This document shows positions 8,733 to 17,977 of a DNA stretch of 64,000 bases, piece by piece. Made by a program: the position numbers and the translations under genes. The first letter of the stretch is position 1, and every line of letters starts with the position of its first letter. Source of the stretch: Burkholderiales bacterium. Its GTDB lineage: Bacteria; Pseudomonadota; Gammaproteobacteria; Burkholderiales; Nitrosomonadaceae. The stretch is from assembly GCA_024235755.1 (NCBI GenBank), contig JACKLV010000001.1:62001-126000 (forward strand), given 5' to 3'. Under the pieces are notes generated by a model. The model saw only the letters and a program-made list of their open reading frames with translations, was not told the origin of the DNA and did not search any database.

Positions 8733-9968
8733 ATGTCCGTTTTGCGCTTGCCCGATAAGGCATTTTTTCCAGCTAAGGTTATTCACACTGCCGCGCTGAC
8801 CATTGGCATAGCAGTTTTCAGCGCTGGTGCGATTGCGAATTCACAGTTCAGTCAATGTGTCGCAGAACTTAAACCGCAGGCGTTGCAGCAAGGCATATCG
8901 GAACATACGGTCAACCGCATACTGGGCCAGGCCAAATATCTTGCGCGCGTGATAGAGCTAGACCGCCGTCAGCCTGAATTCACCCAAACATTCGCAGGTT
9001 ATTTTAATGCGCGCGTTACCGATGAGCGGATTCGTAACGGACGCAAATTATTCGCGGAACACCGTGATTTATTCAGCAAAATTGAACGGAAAACCGGTAT
9101 TCCGTCGAAATATCTGGTTTCATTCTGGGGTCTTGAAACCAATTTTGGCGGATACTTTGGCGACTGGTCGGTGCCGGATGCATTAACGACCCTAGCCTGC
9201 GATCCCCGCCGCAGTGCTTACTTCACACAGGAATTGTTTAACGCCATGCGCATTATCGACGCAGGCGACATCACCCCCGAGCGCATGAAGGGCTCTTGGG
9301 CGGGTGCTATGGGTCACATGCAATTCATGCCCTCCACATTTTTAAGCTATGCCATCGATGCGGACGGCGATGGTCGCCGAGATTTATGGGGCAGTCTTGA
9401 AGACGCCATGGTCTCAGCGGCAAATTTTCTGCTCAAAATGGGCTGGAATCCGGATTTTGAATGGGGACAGGAGGTTAAATTGCCGTCGGGTTTCGACTAT
9501 TCTCTGACCGGCAGCCATCACAAACGCTCGCTCAGTGACTGGATAGCACTGGGCGTCACACCGGTATCAGGGCCAGGTTTGTTGGCAACGAACCAGCAAG
9601 TGTCATTATTGGTTCCGGCCGGTCATCAGGGGCCCGCGTTTCTCGTTACCCACAACTTCCACGTTATTATGCGCTGGAACCGCTCTGAATATTACGCCCT
9701 GTCGGTTGGTCATCTGGCAGACCGTATCGCCGGCGAACCCGGACTATCTCAACTGCCGCCTGTAGATGAAATCAAAATCACACGCGATCAGGTGCGGCAA
9801 CTGCAGCAAGATCTTCATGCGCTGGGGATCGATGCGGGTGGCGTAGACGGCGTTATGGGTCCGCAGACACGTAAGGCCATTAGTCTTTTTCAACAAAGAA
9901 CGCAACGCGTCGCTGATGGCCATCTGGATTCCGATTTACTCAACGCAGTGCGTACTTCAGTTCAGTAA
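8733..9968 (+). CDS. Lytic murein transglycosylase, MltB family, with C-terminal peptidoglycan-binding domain
   Basis: 411 aa with an N-terminal signal segment (about residues 15-38, GIAVFSAGAIAN). The central SLT_2/MltB domain contains the catalytic Glu in FWGLETNFGGYFG and the AGAMGHMQFMPSTFLSYA substrate-binding segment. A PG_binding_1 domain lies at residues about 345-405 (QLQQDLHALGIDAGGVDGVMG). It cleaves the glycan strand of murein, forming 1,6-anhydro-muramyl ends. The stop is two bases from the convergent MutS-like gene stop, with no terminator hairpin between them. Confidence 0.93.
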   Translation: MSVLRLPDKAFFPAKVIHTAALTIGIAVFSAGAIANSQFSQCVAELKPQALQQGISEHTVNRILGQAKYLARVIELDRRQPEFTQTFAGYFNARVTDERIRNGRKLFAEHRDLFSKIERKTGIPSKYLVSFWGLETNFGGYFGDWSVPDALTTLACDPRRSAYFTQELFNAMRIIDAGDITPERMKGSWAGAMGHMQFMPSTFLSYAIDADGDGRRDLWGSLEDAMVSAANFLLKMGWNPDFEWGQEVKLPSGFDYSLTGSHHKRSLSDWIALGVTPVSGPGLLATNQQVSLLVPAGHQGPAFLVTHNFHVIMRWNRSEYYALSVGHLADRIAGEPGLSQLPPVDEIKITRDQVRQLQQDLHALGIDAGGVDGVMGPQTRKAISLFQQRTQRVADGHLDSDLLNAVRTSVQ

Positions 9969-9969
9969 G

Positions 9970-11646
9970 TTAGCCGGTTTGTTTGTCATCGCCTGACAAA
10001 TGTTTTTTGATATGTTTTTCAACATCCGCTTTGCTAAAACCAATCTCACTGGCCACACGGTGTGCATGACTGACGCGCGATACACCATCAACCATACGAT
10101 GCGTTGGCGCACCCTGAACAAACTCGACCTGTAAATACCGCCCGATGCCTTCACTTTGCAAGCGTTCGCATAATTCGTGATTGTGGGTAACCAGTATGGT
10201 ACTGGCTCCCAGTTGATGGAAGCCTTTCAGAATATATTCTGACAACGTCATTTTTTCTTCAAAAGTCGTGCCTTCGGATAATTCGTCAAGCACGACAAGG
10301 CTAAGCGGCGTCGAGTTAAAGAAGATTTCACGCGTACGTTTGAGTTCATGCCCGAATCGCCCCATCCCCGCTTCCAACTGACCCGGATCGGGCACCTGAT
10401 AATATATGCGTTCTGCTGGAACCAGCTGAGCATTGGTTGCGGGTATATAGCAGCCAATCTGTCCGAGTAACTGAATCTGGGCAATCGTTTTACAATACGC
10501 TGTCTTTCCCCCGCTATTGGGACCGGTGATGATCAACAATCTGCCGACCGTGTCGAGCACGACATCGTTCGGCACATAATTCGCATTGTCAGGAATCAGC
10601 AACGGGTTCTTGACGTTATCGGCAATTAATAAATGATGCGGCTCGTCCAGCACTTTGGGTAGCGTCATGGGTTCCTGCAGTGAATCACGATAGCGGTGAA
10701 ATGACAATAATTCATCGAGCATGCCCATGGAATCGAGAAATCTGGCCAGATCCTCGCTTTGCCGGTATTGCTTGCGCAGCGGATAAATGACCGAATCGCG
10801 ATCGGATGCCCCCATTGCCAGCAACAAAATCGGAAAAACCGGAACGGTCAGAACCAAAATACCGTAGCCGATGTACGATGCGCCCAGTTCTGGCGCCAGA
10901 ATTTCAAAAAAAAGCATAATCGCATAAACCGCCGCAATAAATATTGTTGCAGGAATCCACTTGAAAATGGTCGGACGGAATCGCGGCAGCGGTAAAAATT
11001 TGGGTTTCTCCTGCTGCGTTTTAAATTTGTCGTTGGCCATGTATACCGGTCCTTTCATCAACTGGTAAGCACGCGTCTGATCAAATGCCTGCAGCGTTGA
11101 AAACAGGGCTTGCAGATAACGGCTTTCAGGCCGTGGCAGTGCTTTTGCAGCCGCCACCCTATCGACGACATACTGCGTCCCCTCCCGGTACTGATGGTAG
11201 CCAAAGCCACCGAACTCAAGTTTTCCTGTCCGCTCTGTCGGTACATCGGTGGTCAATCCGCCGGAAAATTCACCGTACAACAAATACTTGAGTTCCGGTT
11301 CTTTTTTAACGCTTTTCTCAACATAGCGCTCGAGCGCTTCGCGTATTTCTTGATTCGACGCTATCTCGCGTAACGCTTCCTGCTTCATTTGCAATACCTG
11401 CGCATCCGGCAGCGGACGCGCCAGTGAACGGTACAAGCACAAGCGACCGTTTTCCGTCCGGGTATAGTTGATACAGGCGAACAGCTTCTCCGCCTCGATC
11501 GCTTCATAGGTTTTAGGATCCAGTACCGTATGATCGGACTCGGCAGGTCTGAAATTGTCTATGCTGGCGGGCTGATCGCCGCTGGAAAGAATAAATGGGT
11601 GACGCCAGATAAGTTCATCGGGAATCGCTTGGTTGGAATTATTCAT
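9970..11646 (-). CDS. MutS-like ATPase with internal membrane segments
   Basis: 558 aa. The C-terminal third is a MutS domain-V ATPase: Walker A ITGPNSGGKTAYCK, Walker B LVVLDELSEGTTFEE, and the following STILVTHNHEL. The N-terminal half lacks recognisable mismatch-binding domains I-II. Two hydrophobic segments lie near residues 230-285 (ATIFIAAVYAIMLFF and GILVLTVPVFPILLLAM), so the protein is probably membrane-attached. It belongs with the MutS-related ATPases of unknown function rather than with mismatch-repair MutS. Function is not established. It is convergent with the transglycosylase gene. Confidence 0.85.
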   Translation of the reverse strand: MNNSNQAIPDELIWRHPFILSSGDQPASIDNFRPAESDHTVLDPKTYEAIEAEKLFACINYTRTENGRLCLYRSLARPLPDAQVLQMKQEALREIASNQEIREALERYVEKSVKKEPELKYLLYGEFSGGLTTDVPTERTGKLEFGGFGYHQYREGTQYVVDRVAAAKALPRPESRYLQALFSTLQAFDQTRAYQLMKGPVYMANDKFKTQQEKPKFLPLPRFRPTIFKWIPATIFIAAVYAIMLFFEILAPELGASYIGYGILVLTVPVFPILLLAMGASDRDSVIYPLRKQYRQSEDLARFLDSMGMLDELLSFHRYRDSLQEPMTLPKVLDEPHHLLIADNVKNPLLIPDNANYVPNDVVLDTVGRLLIITGPNSGGKTAYCKTIAQIQLLGQIGCYIPATNAQLVPAERIYYQVPDPGQLEAGMGRFGHELKRTREIFFNSTPLSLVVLDELSEGTTFEEKMTLSEYILKGFHQLGASTILVTHNHELCERLQSEGIGRYLQVEFVQGAPTHRMVDGVSRVSHAHRVASEIGFSKADVEKHIKKHLSGDDKQTG

Positions 11647-12031
11647 ATATTTTTTTAATCATGCAGGAGCTAGAAGGCTGTTCAAGAGTCGTAATCGTAG
11701 CGAGAAAAACAGTTTGAAACAGATTTTTTGTTTATTTAAGGCAAATAGTTGCGCTATTTAACGAAGATAATCGGAAAATATGACCAGAATCGCATTTTCG
11801 CAGTAGATTACACTATTATCAATCAGCCTCCTAGTACTCCATCCGTGTGATATGGCCGGTTTCAGTATACTTATCAGCGTTCATGGCAAGGCGCGCTTTA
11901 CTGCATAACACTACGGTAACACTGTATAACGTTGTACCTGGCAGTAGCATATGAATAGAGTACCGGGTAGATTGAGTGTGTAAAATACCGGTATTCCATT
12001 TAAAAATACAAACAAAACTGCTTTCTCAATT
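11647..12031. other. Intergenic region between the MutS-like ATPase and the exporter operon
   Basis: 385 bases with no convincing ORF. It should contain the divergent promoters of the MutS-like gene and of the MacA-like operon. I see no clear operator, terminator or RNA gene. Confidence 0.5.
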
Positions 12032-13195
12032 ATGCAGCTACCAAAAAAAACAATCCGCTTTATCGTATACGGCGGCTCCATTGCCTTGATACTGGGCGCA
12101 ATATGGTATTTCACTCGGCCGGCACCTCCTGAAGTTGAACTGGCTGCCGTGACCTATGGTAATGTAGAAGCAACCGTTGTCAATACGCGTGCCGGCACGG
12201 TCAAAGCCTGCCAGCGCGCCAAACTGGCGCCCGCACTCGGCGGCCAGATTGCCCGCATCCTTGTCGATGAAGGCGACGGGGTCGAGCAGGACCAGATTTT
12301 GCTTGAGCTTTGGAACGCAGATCTCATCGCGCAGCGGGAACTCGCCGAACGCCAGCTATCGATGGCGCAGGAACGCCGCCGGGAAACCTGTATTTTGGCT
12401 GAAAATGCCTGGCGGGAATCGCAACGCACGCAACAGCTGGTCAATAAGGGGTTCATCAGTCCGCAAGCCGCGGAAGACGCCGATGCCAATGCACGAGCAC
12501 GCCAAGCCAGTTGCGATGCGGCAGTATCCGACATCAAGCGCGCCAAAGCGCAGGTCGGCGTTACGGAAGCCGGCCTCGAACGCACCGTACTAAAAGCGCC
12601 TTTTGCAGGTGTCGTCGCGAAAATAACCGGTGAAGTTGGCGAGTACGCCACGCCTTCTCCACCGGGCATCGCGATGCCGCCTGTCATCGACTTGATCGAC
12701 ACTGATTGTTTGTACGTAATGGCGCCCATGGATGAAATCGATGCACCCAAGATCAGAATCGGCCAGCCCGCCCGCATTACCTTGGACGCCATGCCGGAAG
12801 TATCCTTTTCGGGTCAGGTCAGGCGCATCGCTCCTTATGTTACGGAAGTTGAAAAACAGGCAAGAACCGTCGATATTGAAGTCAATTTCACCGAGTTGCC
12901 AGACAATCCGCTGCTGGCAGGTTACAGTGCCGACGTTGAAGTAATACTGGACAGCCGCGAGCACGTACTGCGCATACCGACTCAGGCGTTGCGTCAAAAC
13001 AACAAAGTCTGGCTGCTTGGCCCGGACAATACCCTCATAGAACGACAACTGGAAACAGGCCTGGCAAACTGGAGTTTCACCGAAGTCATCAGCGGTCTCA
13101 AGGACGGCGACCAGGTGCTGATTTCATTCGATCTCGATGAAATCAAACCGGGCATCGCAGTACAGCCTAAAGCACCCGACACGCCACTATCATGA
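12032..13195 (+). CDS. Periplasmic adaptor (HlyD/MacA-like membrane fusion protein)
   Basis: 387 aa. An N-terminal membrane anchor (residues 9-26) is followed by a biotinyl-lipoyl-like half (APALGGQIARILVDEGDGV), a coiled-coil hairpin of about 100 residues rich in Arg, Glu and Ala, the second lipoyl half (LKAPFAGVVAKITGEVGEYA) and a beta-barrel. Such proteins bridge the inner-membrane ABC exporter to an outer-membrane channel. It overlaps the next gene (ATPase) by four bases. This is the first gene of a four-gene exporter operon; the substrate cannot be read from sequence. No TolC-like gene is adjacent. Confidence 0.92.
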   Translation: MQLPKKTIRFIVYGGSIALILGAIWYFTRPAPPEVELAAVTYGNVEATVVNTRAGTVKACQRAKLAPALGGQIARILVDEGDGVEQDQILLELWNADLIAQRELAERQLSMAQERRRETCILAENAWRESQRTQQLVNKGFISPQAAEDADANARARQASCDAAVSDIKRAKAQVGVTEAGLERTVLKAPFAGVVAKITGEVGEYATPSPPGIAMPPVIDLIDTDCLYVMAPMDEIDAPKIRIGQPARITLDAMPEVSFSGQVRRIAPYVTEVEKQARTVDIEVNFTELPDNPLLAGYSADVEVILDSREHVLRIPTQALRQNNKVWLLGPDNTLIERQLETGLANWSFTEVISGLKDGDQVLISFDLDEIKPGIAVQPKAPDTPLS

Positions 13196-13875
13196 TCCAA
13201 CTGACCGGAATTACGCGCATTTTTCACATGGGCGGGCAAACCATTTATGCATTGAATCGTATCGATCTTGAGATTCAGGATGGTGAATACGTGGCCATTA
13301 TGGGCCCATCCGGCTCCGGCAAATCAACATTGCTGAATGTCATTGGTTTACTCGACAAGCCGGATAGCGGCAGTTATCGGCTCGATGGCAAAACAGTCAC
13401 CGATTTGTCCGAAGCCGAACAAGCACAGATCCGCCGCGAAAAAATCGGATTTGTGTTTCAATCGTTTCATCTGGTGCCACGTCTGACAGCCGCAGAAAAT
13501 ATTGAACTACCGTTGATTCTCAGTGGTCTGGAGCCCAGTGAGCGCAAGCTGCGGGTCAACGATGCATTGCGTGCGTTCGATCTCTCAGACCGCGCCACCC
13601 ACAGACCATCCGAGCTTTCCGGCGGACAGCGGCAGCGTGTCGCCATCGCCCGCGCCACCATCATGCAGCCGACAGCGATACTGGCAGATGAACCAACCGG
13701 CAACCTGGATCATCAAATAGGCGCGGAAGTGATTGCATTACTGGAGCATTTGCACCAAACCGGGACTACCCTGATAGTCGTCACGCATGACCGCGAACTC
13801 GGCGATCGAGCGCACCGTCAACTGATGTTGCGAGACGGCAAAATCATAACCGACAAAAAACATGACGCTGGCTGA
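13192..13875 (+). CDS. ABC exporter ATP-binding protein (MacB/LolD-type)
   Basis: 227 aa, a complete ABC ATPase: Walker A GPSGSGKST (residues about 38-46), Q-loop FVFQSFHLVP, signature LSGGQRQR, Walker B AILADEPTGNLD and the H-loop VVTHD. The sequence class is that of MacB/LolD ATPases that pair with FtsX-like permeases. It overlaps both its neighbours, indicating translational coupling within the operon. Confidence 0.95.
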   Translation: MIQLTGITRIFHMGGQTIYALNRIDLEIQDGEYVAIMGPSGSGKSTLLNVIGLLDKPDSGSYRLDGKTVTDLSEAEQAQIRREKIGFVFQSFHLVPRLTAAENIELPLILSGLEPSERKLRVNDALRAFDLSDRATHRPSELSGGQRQRVAIARATIMQPTAILADEPTGNLDHQIGAEVIALLEHLHQTGTTLIVVTHDRELGDRAHRQLMLRDGKIITDKKHDAG

Positions 13876-15064
13876 TACCTTTCACTTATCGTTTAAAACC
13901 GTGCTCAGCTACCGCCTGCGCTCGGTTTTGATCATTCTTGCCATGACATTGGGTGTCGCAGCCGTTGTCGTGCTGACTGCATTGGGCGATGGCGCCCGGA
14001 AATATGTCGTCAACCAGTTTTCTTCAATCGGTACCAATTTACTCGTTGTCATGCCCGGCCGTGCGGAAACTTCCGGCGCCTTTCCCGGCGCAGTACTGGG
14101 ACAGACTCCGCGCGACTTGACGTTGAAAGATGCACAATTGCTTGGCAGACTGCCGCAAGTCAGACGGTATGCGCCACTGAATGTCGGCGAGGCAGAATTG
14201 TCCGCCACAAACCGGCTGCGCGAAGTCACTGTACTTGGCAGCAACGCAGACCTCATTCCCATACGGCATATGAAACTGGCGCAAGGGAGTTTTTTGAAGC
14301 GTGGCGCCGACTATAGCGCGCAGATCGTTCTCGGTTCCCAACTCGCCCGAGAATTCTTTCCGAATACTCCGGCCATTGGTCAGCGCGTCAGATTGAATGA
14401 ACGCCGCTTTCTAGTGTCCGGTGTGCTCGCGCCTCAGGGCAAGACCATGGGCCACAATACCGATGAAATCGTAATCATACCGGTCGAACAGGCGCAATCA
14501 TTATTCAATACAACGTCGCTATTTCGCATACTGGTCGAAGCCAAAAGCCACGATGCCATCGAGCCGGCTAAACAAGCCATCCTGGAAACACTCAAACAAA
14601 GTCACGACGGCGAGGAAGATATTACCGTCATCACGCAAGATGCGGTCCTGGCGACATTCGACCGTATTCTGCATGCGTTGACACTCGCAGTTGCAGGTAT
14701 TGCCGCAATCAGCCTGATCGTTGCGGGCATTCTGGTCATGAATGTAATGCTGGTGGCTGTCAATCAACGCACTTCGGAAATCGGGCTGTTGAAAGCGATT
14801 GGCGCACCTGCTGCGGATATCCGCTTTTTGTTTTTTGCCGAGGCCATGTGGCTATCTACAGCAGGCGCGATTTTCGGGTTTCTATTGGGTCAACTGGGTA
14901 GCCTTATGCTGCGGCTGGCTTATCCGGACCTGCCGGCCTGGGCGCCTGCCTGGGCCAGTATTGCCGGTATTTTGGTCGCCCTGATTACCGGCATACTGGC
15001 AAGCATCCTGCCGGCTAACAAAGCCGCGCGTCTAGACGCAGTTCAGGCGTTGAGCAAAAAATGA
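13862..15064 (+). CDS. FtsX/MacB-type ABC permease (first copy)
   Basis: 400 aa. One N-terminal membrane helix (residues about 20-45) is followed by a large periplasmic MacB_PCD domain and three C-terminal helices of the FtsX domain, with the typical NQRTSEIGLLKAIGAPAADIR loop. Together with the ATPase and the MFP it forms a MacAB-like mechanotransmission exporter. The operon encodes two non-identical permeases of this class, so the transporter could be a heterodimer; that is inference. Confidence 0.93.
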   Translation: MTLADTFHLSFKTVLSYRLRSVLIILAMTLGVAAVVVLTALGDGARKYVVNQFSSIGTNLLVVMPGRAETSGAFPGAVLGQTPRDLTLKDAQLLGRLPQVRRYAPLNVGEAELSATNRLREVTVLGSNADLIPIRHMKLAQGSFLKRGADYSAQIVLGSQLAREFFPNTPAIGQRVRLNERRFLVSGVLAPQGKTMGHNTDEIVIIPVEQAQSLFNTTSLFRILVEAKSHDAIEPAKQAILETLKQSHDGEEDITVITQDAVLATFDRILHALTLAVAGIAAISLIVAGILVMNVMLVAVNQRTSEIGLLKAIGAPAADIRFLFFAEAMWLSTAGAIFGFLLGQLGSLMLRLAYPDLPAWAPAWASIAGILVALITGILASILPANKAARLDAVQALSKK

Positions 15065-16260
15065 ACACGATCGATACACTGTATTTTGCCTTCCGTTCGC
15101 TGACCGCGCATCGTCTGCGCACCGCATTATCGGCTTCGGGCATTGCCATCGGCATCGCCGCGGTTATTTTATTAACCGCTATTGGCGATGGCGTGCAGCG
15201 TTTTGTATTATCCGAATTTACCCAGTTCGGAACCAACATCATCACCATTACCCCGGGCAAGATCACCACGCACGGTGGATCGCTGGGCGCAATTGGCAGT
15301 GCCCGCCTGCTGACTATCGATGACGCGATCGCGCTTGGCAACTCCCGTTATGCGCACTATACCAATGCCAGCGTGATGGGCAATGCGGAAATCAAGGCGA
15401 ACAGACTCAGCCGGCGCGTTACGCTGTACGGCCAGGGACCCGATTTTGCACGTGCATTTAATATGCAGGTTGCCATCGGCCGCTTCCTTCCAGATGACGA
15501 TCCGCGCAATCCGCGTGCTTATGTCGTACTCGGCGCCAAGGTACACCAGGAACTGTTTGGCAGCGATAATCCGCTAGGTGAAATCCTGCAAGCTGGCGGA
15601 TCCCGGTTCCGAATCATCGGCGTTATGGCGCCCAAGGGCCATGTGCTCGGATTTGATCTGGATGACACTGTTTACATACCGACCACGCGCGCGCTGGAAG
15701 TTTTTAACCGGGAAGGCGTTATGGAAATCAATATTTCCTATCAACCGGACGCGCCACTGGAAGCCGTGGTTGACGAGCTAAAGGATATTCTCATCGCACG
15801 CCACGGGCGCGAGGATTTTACGGTCACACCACAACAGCAAATGCTCAGCACGCTTTCAACCGTGCTGAATGTGCTCAAATTCGCTGTTGCGGCTTTAGGC
15901 GGTATTTCTTTGCTGGTGGGAGCTGTCGGCATGGTGACGTTAATGCATATTGCTGTTGCCGAGCGTGTAGCTGAAATCGGATTATTGACCGCCCTGGGAA
16001 CGACGCGCGCACGCATACGGATTTTATTTCTGATTGAATCGACAGTGTTATCCACAATAGGAGGGCTGGCCGGGCTGGTCGTCGGCTCGGGTCTGGCCGG
16101 TTTGCTCAAAATTTTTGTCGTCAATTTACCGGTAAACATTCCGTGGGACTATGTTTTAGGCGCTCTGGTCATTTCCATACTGATAGGCCTGGCAGCCGGT
16201 GTAGTGCCGGCCATGCGCGCCGCCCAACTGAATCCGGTCGATGCGTTGCATACCGAGTAA
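15061..16260 (+). CDS. FtsX/MacB-type ABC permease (second copy)
   Basis: 399 aa, paralogous in layout to the previous gene (N-terminal helix, MacB_PCD periplasmic domain, three C-terminal helices with AERVAEIGLLTALGTTRARIR). The start codon overlaps the stop of the first permease by four bases (ATGA). The two proteins have the same length but clearly different sequences, which favours a heterodimeric permease over a recent duplication. Confidence 0.93.
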   Translation: MNTIDTLYFAFRSLTAHRLRTALSASGIAIGIAAVILLTAIGDGVQRFVLSEFTQFGTNIITITPGKITTHGGSLGAIGSARLLTIDDAIALGNSRYAHYTNASVMGNAEIKANRLSRRVTLYGQGPDFARAFNMQVAIGRFLPDDDPRNPRAYVVLGAKVHQELFGSDNPLGEILQAGGSRFRIIGVMAPKGHVLGFDLDDTVYIPTTRALEVFNREGVMEINISYQPDAPLEAVVDELKDILIARHGREDFTVTPQQQMLSTLSTVLNVLKFAVAALGGISLLVGAVGMVTLMHIAVAERVAEIGLLTALGTTRARIRILFLIESTVLSTIGGLAGLVVGSGLAGLLKIFVVNLPVNIPWDYVLGALVISILIGLAAGVVPAMRAAQLNPVDALHTE

Positions 16261-16429
16261 ACTTAATTGAAAACTTTCAAGCAGTACGCAGCAGTTATTC
16301 ACTTAAAAAATCACACCGACATTCTATTGACCCGAACATGGCAAGTTAATGGTGAACCCGATACAATTATGTTATAACCACTGGCCTATACTCATTGATC
16401 TATGACTCTGTCGCCTAATCTGAGCCGAA

Positions 16430-17977
16430 ATGCCATTTAAACCCGTTATTCTCTGGACTGATGCACTGGTATTTTTGTTGGTTTTTATTGTGCTGATCAC
16501 CATCTGGTACGTCCGCAACAACGAGCATTTACTTGCACCATGGCGCAGAGTCGGACACAGTACCAGCGGCATGTCCGCATTAACAGTTTTACTGGTTTTT
16601 ATTGCCATCGGTTTTCTGGATACGCTGCACTTCCGGCCCGCATTGGAGCATACCAACAGTCAAGGGGAAAGGGTATACAGCGTTGAAGTGCTCAGCGTGC
16701 TCGATATCGTGCTGACACCGCTACGAACCAATGTCGAGAAAACCTATTCAGCGCCGCTGGCTACGCATTTGTATACCAAAGAAACCGTCGACCTTCCTGA
16801 CGGCAGTCAAAAGCGTACTTTTGCCAGACTCGAGTTCGGCGGCGCACACCTCCAAGACCCGGACACAGAGCATCTGCAGGATATCGGCTGGCGCGCCATT
16901 ACTGGCGCTTGTCTGGGATTACTGGCCTGGTGCGGACTTCATGCTCTGTTGTGCCTGTCGATGGCGCGCCGCTCAAAAAACAATTTCGTCCAGTGTTTTC
17001 AAGCCATCTGGCGGCGCACGACAGAAATTCCCTGGCACGCCATTCTCATTACACTGGCATTCATCTTCATTCTGATCGGCGCTATCGCCATGCTCGCAGT
17101 ACATTATCATGTACTGGGTACGGACAAAGTCGGGCAGGATGTACTGTATCTCTCGCTTAAAAGCATACGCATAGCATTGATCATCGGCACGCTGACCACT
17201 TTAATCATGCTGCCTTTCGCACTGCTGCTGGGTATCACGGCCGGTTATTTCCGCGGCTGGGTCGATGACGTGATTCAGTACATCTATACTACCTTGAATT
17301 CAATTCCCAGTGTCCTCTTGATTGCTGCGACCGTGCTCATGATGCAGGTTTACATTGAGACTCATCCGGAAATATTTGAAACAATCGCTGCGCGCGCCGA
17401 TATACGGTTGCTTTTTTTGTGCATCATACTGGGAATTACCAGCTGGACCAGCTTGTGCCGGTTGTTACGCGGCGAAACGCTCAAGCTGCGGGAAATGGAA
17501 TACATTCAGGCGGCGCATGCGTTCGGTGTTTCACACTGGCGTATTATCAGCCGTCACATCCTGCCCAATGTCATGTATATTGTTCTGATTGCCACGGTAA
17601 TGGATTTCAGCGGTCTGGTGCTCGCCGAGGCCGTGCTGTCTTACGTCGGCGTAGGTGTCGACCCGTCCATGATCAGCTTCGGCACCATGATTAATGCAGC
17701 GCGCTTGGAAATGGCACGTGAACCGATGGTATGGTGGGCGCTGCTGGCCGCGTTCGCATTCATGTTCACTCTGGTACTTTGCGCCAACCTGTTTGCGGAT
17801 GCGGTGCAAAAAGCGCTTGATCCACGCATCAGGACATACCAGTATAATAACCGTCAATTAAACCAAGGCTTAAGCCAAAGTCACGCCGCGACTGCAACAA
17901 CACAGCAGGCGGCGGCACAATCGAGCATCACGCCGGTTTCTGCCGATACAGTTCACAGACCCCCGCGGCAATCATGA
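16430..17977 (+). CDS. Peptide/oligopeptide ABC transporter permease (OppC/YejE-like)
   Basis: 515 aa, longer than the usual 300-340 aa because of an N-terminal extension with extra membrane segments and a loop of about 110 residues before the permease core. The core has the OppC features: HVLGTDKVGQDVL, then the EAA loop GETLKLREMEYIQAAHAFGVS (about residues 345-366), then RHILPNVMYIVLIATVMDFSGLVLAEAVLSYVG. It would form half of an oligopeptide importer. It overlaps the following fused ATPase by four bases. No OppB-type permease or OppA binding protein lies in the window; partners must be encoded elsewhere, upstream or not at all. Confidence 0.88.
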   Translation: MPFKPVILWTDALVFLLVFIVLITIWYVRNNEHLLAPWRRVGHSTSGMSALTVLLVFIAIGFLDTLHFRPALEHTNSQGERVYSVEVLSVLDIVLTPLRTNVEKTYSAPLATHLYTKETVDLPDGSQKRTFARLEFGGAHLQDPDTEHLQDIGWRAITGACLGLLAWCGLHALLCLSMARRSKNNFVQCFQAIWRRTTEIPWHAILITLAFIFILIGAIAMLAVHYHVLGTDKVGQDVLYLSLKSIRIALIIGTLTTLIMLPFALLLGITAGYFRGWVDDVIQYIYTTLNSIPSVLLIAATVLMMQVYIETHPEIFETIAARADIRLLFLCIILGITSWTSLCRLLRGETLKLREMEYIQAAHAFGVSHWRIISRHILPNVMYIVLIATVMDFSGLVLAEAVLSYVGVGVDPSMISFGTMINAARLEMAREPMVWWALLAAFAFMFTLVLCANLFADAVQKALDPRIRTYQYNNRQLNQGLSQSHAATATTQQAAAQSSITPVSADTVHRPPRQS

